Positions 1-4,318 of a stretch of DNA of 5,427 bases are shown here, piece after piece. Each line of letters starts with the position of its first letter. Position 1 is the first letter of the stretch. The stretch comes from Phycisphaeraceae bacterium. Its GTDB lineage: Bacteria; Planctomycetota; Phycisphaerae; Phycisphaerales; Phycisphaeraceae. A program made the position numbers and the translations under genes. The notes below the pieces were generated by a model, which ran no database searches, had not been told where the DNA came from, and saw only the letters and a list, made by a program, of their open reading frames with translations. The stretch lies in assembly GCA_029260695.1 (NCBI GenBank), contig JAJDCT010000335.1:1-5427 (forward strand), read 5' to 3'.

Positions 1-1
1 G

Positions 2-478
2 ATTGATAAGCGGATGGATGTGATCGCGACGGCGATGCGGTTTGGTGCGACGGTGCGCGAATTGACGGGGTTGGATCTGGCGTACGCCCCGCCGTATGGC
101 GCGGCGAAAGACCCGGTGCATATGGCGGCGTTCGCGGCTTGCAATGAGTTGGACGGGCATGTCAAGGTTCTGGATGCAGGCGCGGACCTGTCGGGGTTGC
201 AGGCGTTGGACGTCCGTTCGGCTGGTGAAGTCGGGAAGATCCCGTTCCCGGATGTGGTGGACCCGGTGCATATCCCGGTCGATGAGTTGCGTGGGCGGTT
301 GGACGAGTTGGACCCGACACGGCCTACGGTGGTGACGTGTGCCAGCGGGCTGCGGTCGTATGTCGCCTGCCGTGTGTTGATGCAGAACGGATTTACGGAT
401 GTATCGAATCTCAGCGGCGGTGTGTTCATGCGGACGCACGCGCTGGCTGGGAGAGAACTTTCATATGGAGAAACCTGA
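2..478 (+). CDS. CoA-disulfide reductase-like flavoprotein with fused C-terminal rhodanese domain (3' part only)
   Basis: The gene is already open at the left edge; about 158 C-terminal residues are visible. The first ~48 (IDKRMDVIATAMR..., then LDLAYAPPYGAAKDPVHMA) match the end of the dimerisation domain of FAD/NAD(P)H-dependent CoA-disulfide reductases and related NADH oxidases. The LAYAPPxGxAKDPV stretch is a family hallmark. A rhodanese domain follows (LDVRSAGEVGKIPF, then VVTCASGLRSYVACRVL, then NLSGGV). Its presumed catalytic Cys is encoded at 338-340 in a CASGLRS loop. Members of this fused type reduce CoA disulfide, CoA persulfide or polysulfide in the cytoplasm, the rhodanese Cys carrying the sulfane sulfur. 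The FAD- and NAD-binding domains and the flavin-proximal Cys lie outside the window, so the exact substrate cannot be judged. The next gene starts 2 bases after the stop, so the two are probably co-transcribed. Confidence 0.9.
   Translation: MDKRMDVIATAMRFGATVRELTGLDLAYAPPYGAAKDPVHMAAFAACNELDGHVKVLDAGADLSGLQALDVRSAGEVGKIPFPDVVDPVHIPVDELRGRLDELDPTRPTVVTCASGLRSYVACRVLMQNGFTDVSNLSGGVFMRTHALAGRELSYGET
467..470 (+). promoter_or_regulatory. Ribosome binding site for the YgaP-like gene
   Basis: GGAG lies 10 bases before the GTG at 481 and inside the last codons of the preceding gene. It supports the GTG as start. The ATG at 465 that overlaps it opens a different frame with no recognisable protein. 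The spacing is slightly long, so coupling to translation of the upstream gene may help initiation. Confidence 0.5.
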
Positions 479-480
479 TC

Positions 481-1056
481 GTGGCAGTACAGACTATTAC
501 ACCCGAAGAGTTGGCGGACTTGTTGAAACGGGATGGGCGGCTGGACCTGATCGATGTGCGGACCCCGGCGGAGTATGGGAGTGTGCACGTCGAGGCGGCG
601 ATGAACGTTCCCCTGGATGGGCTGGATGCTGGGGTTTTGAGCGAGCAGCGCAAGAGCTCAAGTGAGTCGCCTGTTTATGTGGTCTGCCAGAGCGGTGCGA
701 GGTCGAGGCAGGCGTGTGAGAAGCTGTGCGAGGCGGGCGTGGTCGCGGTGAGTGTTGAAGGCGGCACGCCGGCGTGCGAGCGAGCGGGTCTGGCGGTGAA
801 ACGTGGTCGGCAGATCTTGTCGCTGGAGCGTCAGGTACGGATCGCGGCAGGTGCGTTTGTCGCGCTGGGGACGCTGTTGGCTGTAGTGGTGAGCCCGTGG
901 TTCCTGGTTGTGCTGGGGTTTATTGGGTGCGGGCTGATCTTCGCGGGTCTGACGGATTGGTGTGGGATGGGGATGTTGCTGGCGAAGATGCCTTGGAACC
1001 GTGCAAGCGGCGCGTCGTGTGTCTGTGATGCCAAGCCTGTTATGACACGCGGATGA
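481..1056 (+). CDS. YgaP-like membrane-anchored rhodanese (rhodanese + DUF2892)
   Basis: This 191-residue protein matches the size and layout of E. coli YgaP, an inner-membrane sulfurtransferase. Residues 1-108 form a rhodanese domain: LIDVRTPAEY at 23-32, active-site loop CQSGARS with Cys69 (685-687), and EGGTPACERAGL at 93-104. Residues 115-173 are a DUF2892-type segment: LSLERQVRIAAGA, a hydrophobic helix at about 120-137, a second at 140-157, then LTDWCGMGMLLAKMPWN. The likely role is sulfane-sulfur transfer at the membrane, with the catalytic domain facing the cytoplasm. GTG at 481 was chosen because the family alignment begins there and GGAG lies at 467-470, 10 bases upstream. The frame is open further upstream, but that part overlaps the preceding gene and is unlike any rhodanese. 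The 2-base gap indicates an operon with the CoA-disulfide reductase-like gene. The tail is unusually Cys-rich (Cys161, Cys180, Cys182). The 3' end overlaps the convergent gene by 17 bases. Confidence 0.92.
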   Translation: MAVQTITPEELADLLKRDGRLDLIDVRTPAEYGSVHVEAAMNVPLDGLDAGVLSEQRKSSSESPVYVVCQSGARSRQACEKLCEAGVVAVSVEGGTPACERAGLAVKRGRQILSLERQVRIAAGAFVALGTLLAVVVSPWFLVVLGFIGCGLIFAGLTDWCGMGMLLAKMPWNRASGASCVCDAKPVMTRG

Positions 1057-1963
1057 GTTGAGCGCGGCCGCCCGATGGTCGCGACATAACCAGTGCCAGA
1101 CAGACCCCGCAGATCAGAATAAACGCCGAGGCGGGTGCGGGGATGGGGATAGCGGTCGGCGGGGTGCCTGCGTTCCAGTTGCCAAGAATTACATTGAGGT
1201 CTTCGATCCCGATAAATCCGTCGCCCGAGGGGTCACCGGCTAACCAGTCGCCTGCGGTGACGTTCTGATTCCATGCGCTCAAGACGGTGTTGAGGTCACT
1301 GATCCCGACGAACCCGTCTGCGTTGACGTCGCCGGGCATGAGTGGTGTCATGTCGCGCACGGCCCAGGCGGCGAAGCGTCTAAACACCCAAAGGTCAGGT
1401 CCCACGACGACTTGCTTTGACTGCAGTATGGATTGAGAGTTGGCCCCGGTCAGGAAGCTCCATATCCCGTCATCAATGTCGAAGCCTGAACTCCCCGTCC
1501 AGTAGCTGAGTTGCACGTTGGTAAACGGGCCGGGTGCATCACGCCATACCCCTTCGGTGGATGCGAGGTTGAGCATTTCGCCTGTCGCGCCCTGGCTGAC
1601 GGCTCCCATCCACGGGCCGGACCCGTCTGGATTCAAAGCCGAGGCCATGCGCCAGTCCGTGTGGCCGGCGACGTTCAGGGTGCCTGCCCAGGTGAGTGAG
1701 TCGGCGTGTGTCATGCCGATCTGTTGAGCGATCGGGAAACAAGATGCCGGGTTGGGTGTGTGGCAATACTCGGTGATTGTCTGGTAGGCTGGGTATCCGG
1801 AAGTGGCGGCGTGGTTGGCGTCCTGCAGCCACATGAGGCGAGTGCCGTCCGATCGGATCTGGGTGACGGTGCCGTCGCCGTTATCGAGCAGGGAGGCCTG
1901 GGTTGAGATCGCGGCGAGCAGCACTACGCCTGATGCCTGGGCCAAATACCTGGATAACTTCAT
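1040..1963 (-). CDS. Exported DUF1566/Lcl_C-like protein with dockerin-type repeats and PEP-CTERM-like sorting tail
   Basis: The 307-residue protein has four parts. Residues 1-23 are a signal peptide (Lys/Arg start, hydrophobic VVLLAAI, likely cleavage after TQA or TQAS). Residues ~26-203 resemble the Lcl_C/DUF1566 domain: DNGDGTVTQ, RLMWLQDAN, AGHTDWRMAS, YWTGSS and a closing AAWAVRD. Residues 211-232 and 243-264 are two dockerin-type calcium-binding repeats with Asp/Asn/Ser in a DxNxDG(x5)D pattern (D212, N214, D216, D223; D244, S246, D248, D255). Residues 275-300 form a PEP-CTERM-like signal: PAPAS, hydrophobic AFILICGVCLALVM, then Arg-containing RPSGGR. Such proteins are exported, then processed by an exosortase-type enzyme and placed on the envelope. 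The function of the Lcl_C-like domain is unknown. In this setting the dockerin repeats are probably a structural spacer rather than a cellulosome anchor. ATG at 1961-1963 is supported by AAGGAG 7 bases upstream. The gene appears monocistronic. Confidence 0.88.
   Translation of the reverse strand: MKLSRYLAQASGVVLLAAISTQASLLDNGDGTVTQIRSDGTRLMWLQDANHAATSGYPAYQTITEYCHTPNPASCFPIAQQIGMTHADSLTWAGTLNVAGHTDWRMASALNPDGSGPWMGAVSQGATGEMLNLASTEGVWRDAPGPFTNVQLSYWTGSSGFDIDDGIWSFLTGANSQSILQSKQVVVGPDLWVFRRFAAWAVRDMTPLMPGDVNADGFVGISDLNTVLSAWNQNVTAGDWLAGDPSGDGFIGIEDLNVILGNWNAGTPPTAIPIPAPASAFILICGVCLALVMSRPSGGRAQLIRVS
1064..1150 (-). other. PEP-CTERM-like C-terminal sorting signal (within the exported protein)
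   Basis: This part encodes residues 272-300. It has the three expected elements: a Pro-rich recognition motif (PAPAS at 275-279), a 14-residue hydrophobic helix (280-293) and a short Arg-containing tail. The usual Glu of Pro-Glu-Pro is Ala here. No exosortase gene is present in the window. Confidence 0.7.
1172..1333 (-). repeat. Two dockerin-type repeats (within the exported protein)
   Basis: Two 22-residue units occupy 1268-1333 (residues 211-232) and 1172-1237 (243-264), separated by a 10-residue linker. They share GD, DGF, GI, DLN, VL and WN at matching positions. The calcium-ligand positions are intact in both, with Ser replacing Asn in the second. Confidence 0.85.
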
Positions 1964-1970
1964 CGCTGGA

Positions 1971-1976
1971 CTCCTT
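1971..1976 (-). promoter_or_regulatory. Ribosome binding site for the PEP-CTERM-like protein
   Basis: Read on the minus strand, this is AAGGAG, 7 bases before the ATG at 1961-1963. It is a strong Shine-Dalgarno match and fixes the start. Confidence 0.8.
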
Positions 1977-2008
1977 GACGGTCTGCCGGAGCACGATCAA
2001 TAAAGTTA

Positions 2009-2038
2009 AATATATCTGATGATTAGCCGGTATGCAGA
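2009..2038 (-). promoter_or_regulatory. Possible promoter of the PEP-CTERM-like gene
   Basis: The 198-base gap between this gene and the mrp-like gene contains an AT-rich patch (about 1996-2026) that stands out from the GC-rich surroundings. On the minus strand it has a -10-like TATATT at 2009-2014. A poor -35-like TCTGCA lies at 2033-2038, 18 bases upstream. Transcription would begin about 40 bases before the ATG. The -35 match is weak, so the site is tentative. Confidence 0.25.
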
Positions 2039-2108
2039 TTTTGCAGGCCCCGCTGTTACAGCAAGAGTTAGAGATACGGAATGCCCACCGGCACATTGAC
2101 GGTTGGCG

Positions 2109-2127
2109 TGGCCTATAAGGCAGGCCA
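2109..2127. other. Short hairpin downstream of the mrp-like gene
   Basis: TGGCCT (2109-2114) and AGGCCA (2122-2127) form a perfect 6-bp stem with a 7-base loop, about 35 bases beyond the mrp stop. No T-run follows on either strand, so it is not a standard intrinsic terminator. It could protect the 3' end of the mRNA or be chance. Confidence 0.25.
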
Positions 2128-2161
2128 TCTTGGTCATCGTGTCAATGGATATCTAAGTCTG

Positions 2162-3013
2162 TCACGACACGCTGATCGTTGGCTGCTGTGCGCCGCCGGA
2201 GGCGAGGAAATCTTCGACGCGGGCGGTGAAGGTTTGGGCCAGGGCGTTGAGTTCGTCGGCGAGTTTTCCGGGTGCGGTGAAGTTGACGGTGGGGTCGCCA
2301 CCGTCGCAGTTGCGGCGCAGCGCGGTGTTGATCGGGAGGGTTCCGAGGCAGGGCAGGTCCATCTGTGAGGCCATGGCTTGAGCGCCGCCCTTGCCGAAGA
2401 TGTCGTATTCCTTGCCGTCGTCTCCGATGAAGTAGCTCATGTTTTCGACGACGCCGAGGACTTCGATGTTCAGGGTCTGGAACATTCGGACAGCACGGCG
2501 GGCGTCGTCCTGTGCGACTTTTTGCGGTGTGCAGACGACGACCGCGCCGGTGAGTGGCAGGAGCTGGCTCATGGTCAGGGGGACGTCGCCGGTGCCTGGG
2601 GGCAGGTCGATGATGAGGTAATCCAGTTCCCCCCATTCGGTCTGCATGGCGATCTGTCGGAAGGCGCCGTGGGCCATGGGGCCGCGCCAGATCAGGGGTT
2701 TTTCTTCTTCGACCAGTGCGCCGAGTGTCATGGCTTTTAGGCCGTGGGTTTCGAATGGGAGCAGGACGTTGCCGCGTGCCTTTGGGGGTTGGCCGGCGAG
2801 CCCGAGCATGGTCGGGAAGGATGGGCCGTAGATATCGCCATCGAGCAGCCCGACTTTGGCACCGGCGCGTGCCAGGCCGACGGCGAGGTTGACCGACACG
2901 GTGGACTTGCCGACGCCACCCTTGCCGGCCCCGACGGCGATGATCCGGTCGACCCCGGGGAGGGGTTCGGGCTGGGGTGGTTGTACGTTTTGAGGGGGCT
3001 GATTCTGGGTCAT
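2162..3013 (-). CDS. mrp: Mrp/NBP35-family P-loop ATPase (Fe-S cluster carrier-like), short form without MIP18 domain or CxxC
   Basis: The 283-residue protein is a clear Mrp/ApbC/NBP35 family member. After a Pro/Gln-rich leader (1-20) come the deviant Walker A GAGKGGVGKST (28-38), LLDGDIYGPS (56-65), IWRGPM (108-113), the switch II/Walker B stretch YLIIDLPPGTGD (132-143), ENMSYF (190-195) and YDIFGKGG (203-210). Studied relatives bind ATP and carry or deliver Fe-S clusters in the cytoplasm. Two expected parts are missing. The N-terminal MIP18/DUF59 domain of many bacterial Mrp proteins (usually about 350 residues or more) is absent. The CxxC that follows ENMS in ApbC-type proteins is replaced by IGDDG. 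The N-terminus cannot extend much because an in-frame stop lies 11 codons upstream. The start at 3011-3013 has GGAG 7 bases upstream. The gene is divergent from the Spy-like gene and looks monocistronic. Family membership is certain; cluster-carrier activity is inferred. Confidence 0.93.
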   Translation of the reverse strand: MTQNQPPQNVQPPQPEPLPGVDRIIAVGAGKGGVGKSTVSVNLAVGLARAGAKVGLLDGDIYGPSFPTMLGLAGQPPKARGNVLLPFETHGLKAMTLGALVEEEKPLIWRGPMAHGAFRQIAMQTEWGELDYLIIDLPPGTGDVPLTMSQLLPLTGAVVVCTPQKVAQDDARRAVRMFQTLNIEVLGVVENMSYFIGDDGKEYDIFGKGGAQAMASQMDLPCLGTLPINTALRRNCDGGDPTVNFTAPGKLADELNALAQTFTARVEDFLASGGAQQPTISVS

Positions 3014-3020
3014 GGTGCTG

Positions 3021-3024
3021 CTCC
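3021..3024 (-). promoter_or_regulatory. Ribosome binding site for the mrp-like gene
   Basis: On the minus strand, GGAG lies 7 bases before the ATG at 3011-3013. It supports the short N-terminus and argues against a missed upstream MIP18 domain. Confidence 0.65.
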
Positions 3025-3095
3025 GCCCGATGGCCGATAAGAGTGTTTACGCCCCCGCCGGGCGAATGATAGGTGCAATTGAGTCGATGGACCAA

Positions 3096-3132
3096 CGGGG
3101 GAATCTCCGGGGGGAATCGTCGGGGGTTTACC
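3096..3132 (+). repeat. Three tandem G-rich repeats in the mrp / Spy-like divergent region
   Basis: Three units start with CGGGGG at 3096, 3108 and 3121, a spacing of 12-13 bases. The first two continue as GAATC-type sequence (CGGGGGAATCTC and CGGGGGGAATCGT); the third diverges (CGGGGGTTTACC). The G-runs are 5, 6 and 5 long with 7-base gaps, and a fourth run of 4 lies at 3149-3152. The block sits about 90-130 bases upstream of the Spy-like start and a similar distance from the mrp start. It could be a regulator-binding array or a G-quadruplex-prone element. No convincing -35/-10 pair was seen in the 210-base gap. Confidence 0.45.
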
Positions 3133-3208
3133 GCCGGCTGCAATACACGGGGATGTTGGGCGTTGTACCCGTAAGCCCGGGAGTGGTACCGAAAACTCAA
3201 TGTTACGG

Positions 3209-3214
3209 AAAGGA
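3209..3214 (+). promoter_or_regulatory. Ribosome binding site deciding the Spy-like start
   Basis: AAAGGA lies 9 bases before the ATG at 3224. The earlier in-frame ATG at 3200 has no such site and would put MLRKGHTA before an already complete signal peptide, so 3224 is preferred. Confidence 0.65.
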
Positions 3215-3223
3215 CATACAGCT

Positions 3224-4159
3224 ATGTTTGGATACAAGAACACAGCCGGCAGAACCCTGATCCTCGCGTCGGTGATCGCACTGACCGGCGGGATCGCGAT
3301 GGCGGAACAGGAAGGCCAAGGCCCCGGCGACGGCGATCGGCCAGGACATCATCAGGGCGACAAGGATGGTAAGTGGCATCACGGTGAGAAAGGTGAGCAC
3401 GGACCACGCGCTGACCGCCCCGGCGAGCACGGCCCCAAAGCGATGCACAAGCGATTGTTTGGCGGCATGGAGCTGACCGAGGAGCAGAAGACGCAGGTCA
3501 AAGAAACGATGAGGGCGTTTGGCGATGAGCGCAAGGCCTGGCACGAGGCTCATCGTGATGAGATTCAGGCGTTGAAAGAGAAGATGAGGGCCGCACGCCA
3601 GGGCGACGATAAAGAGGCCGTCAAGGCGGTGCACGAAGAGATCAAGGCGCTGATGGAGTCGGCCCCGAAGCCGGACGCGGCGCACGACGAGATCCGGGGC
3701 ATACTCAACGAAGAGCAGCAGGCCACGTTCGACGAGCGCATCACCAAAATACGAGAGCGCATGGAGCAGTGGAAGAACAAGAAGCATGACGGCGGGGTCG
3801 GCCCCCCCCACGGCTGGCACGGCGAGGGGCCCGACGGTGATGGCCCGCCGAAGGGTGACCGCCATCCCCGCGGCCGAAAGCTCTTTGGCAACCTCGACCT
3901 GACCGACGAGCAGAGGGCAACGCTGCGAGAGACGATGCAGTCCGACCAGACCCGCGATGAAAAGATGGCCGCCGTCCGCGAGATGCTCAACGACGAACAG
4001 AAGGCTCAACTCAATGAGAACCTGGAAAAGATGCGCAAGCACCGCGAAGAACGCAAAGGCAAGCACGGTGAGCACGGGAAGCATGGCCACGGCGGCCCGG
4101 ACGGTGACGGGCCTAAGCATGAGGGCAAACCAGACGCTGGCTCGCAACTGGATCTGTAA
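3224..4159 (+). CDS. Exported His-rich Spy/CpxP-like (LTxxQ) protein with a duplicated module
   Basis: The 311-residue protein has a signal peptide (1-27: Lys/Arg, hydrophobic TLILASVIALTGG, AMA before EQ), so it should be exported. Residues 28-75 are a Gly/His/Asp linker. Module 1 (76-185) contains LTEEQ (84-88), a highly charged helical stretch and LNEEQ (161-165). A His/Gly/Pro linker (186-217) carries GPDGDGP. Module 2 (218-276) contains LTDEQ (226-230) and LNDEQ (255-259). The tail (277-311) is His-rich with a second GPDGDGP. LTxxQ pairs on charged helices are the signature of the Spy/CpxP family of periplasmic chaperones and stress or metal-responsive proteins. The many His residues suggest metal binding. 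Usual family members are about 150-170 residues with one module, so this one is unusually long. The real function is unknown. It is monocistronic and ends in a strong terminator. Envelope-stress control is only an inference from the family. Confidence 0.8.
   Translation: MFGYKNTAGRTLILASVIALTGGIAMAEQEGQGPGDGDRPGHHQGDKDGKWHHGEKGEHGPRADRPGEHGPKAMHKRLFGGMELTEEQKTQVKETMRAFGDERKAWHEAHRDEIQALKEKMRAARQGDDKEAVKAVHEEIKALMESAPKPDAAHDEIRGILNEEQQATFDERITKIRERMEQWKNKKHDGGVGPPHGWHGEGPDGDGPPKGDRHPRGRKLFGNLDLTDEQRATLRETMQSDQTRDEKMAAVREMLNDEQKAQLNENLEKMRKHREERKGKHGEHGKHGHGGPDGDGPKHEGKPDAGSQLDL
3449..3940 (+). repeat. Internal protein repeat marking the two LTxxQ modules
   Basis: Residues 76-97 (3449-3514) and 218-239 (3875-3940) align without gaps: K/R-R/K-LFG, two variable residues, D/E-LT-E/D-EQ, then RETM- or KETM-like. 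A second matching pair is residues 160-179 and 254-273 (I/M-LN-E/D-EQ). The shared order shows that one module was duplicated. Confidence 0.75.
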
Positions 4160-4165
4160 TTAATC

Positions 4166-4190
4166 GACAAAGCCCCCCTCCCGCTTTGTC
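4166..4190 (+). other. Hairpin upstream of the main terminator
   Basis: GACAAAGC (4166-4173) pairs perfectly with GCTTTGTC (4183-4190), an 8-bp stem with a 9-base C-rich loop, starting 6 bases after the Spy-like stop. No T-run follows, so it is more likely a 3'-end stability element or an auxiliary hairpin than the terminator itself. Confidence 0.55.
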
Positions 4191-4202
4191 CTCTTCTATG
4201 GA

Positions 4203-4226
4203 CCCCGGCCCGTGCCGGGGTTTTTT
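4203..4226 (+). terminator. Intrinsic terminator of the Spy-like gene
   Basis: CCCCGGC (4203-4209) and GCCGGGG (4214-4220) form a perfect GC-rich 7-bp stem with a CCGT loop, extendable by one A-T pair. Six T residues follow directly (4221-4226). This is a textbook rho-independent terminator on the plus strand, 44 bases after the stop. The minus-strand reading has no T-run, so it does not obviously serve the convergent GH109-type gene. Confidence 0.92.
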
Positions 4227-4318
4227 AGTTTGTGGTGGGTGTGTGGGAGTCCCCCCCGTCGAGCCGGGGCCTGAGGGGCTAGGTGGTGTTGCGTAGATGA
4301 ATACGGTGTCAATGCAGA

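Noticed and set aside
337..480. Upstream extension of the YgaP-like gene to the ATG-frame start at 337
   Set aside because: It would overlap the rhodanese domain of the preceding gene and add about 48 residues without similarity. The domain begins naturally at GTG 481.
2052..2062. GCTGTTACAGC as a LexA (SOS) box
   Set aside because: The CTGT and ACAG halves are separated by one base rather than the eight needed for the E. coli-type LexA site, and the downstream gene is not an SOS gene.
3050..3064. CGCCC/GGGCG hairpin in the divergent region
   Set aside because: Only a 5-bp stem in very GC-rich DNA and no T-run; expected by chance.
3163..3192. TTGTAC (3163-3168) as a -35 box for the Spy-like gene
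   Set aside because: The best -10 at the right distance (around 3187-3192, TACCGA) is a poor match, so no promoter is called.
2142..3200. A 352-codon open frame on the minus strand covering the mrp-like gene
   Set aside because: Its product is almost only Arg, Pro, His and Gly with no recognisable domain. It is a frame-shifted shadow of the mrp-like gene caused by high GC at third positions.
3203..4147. A 314-codon minus-strand open frame opposite the Spy-like gene, rich in Leu and Val
   Set aside because: The reverse complement of Lys/Glu/His-rich codons gives Leu/Phe/Val-rich sequence, so hydrophobicity is expected by chance. It lacks a ribosome binding site and family motifs, whereas the plus strand has a signal peptide, LTxxQ motifs and a terminator.
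4251..4280. C7 run and GC-rich inverted segments before the GH109-type stop as a minus-strand terminator
   Set aside because: The arms do not pair beyond four bases and no T-run follows on the minus strand.
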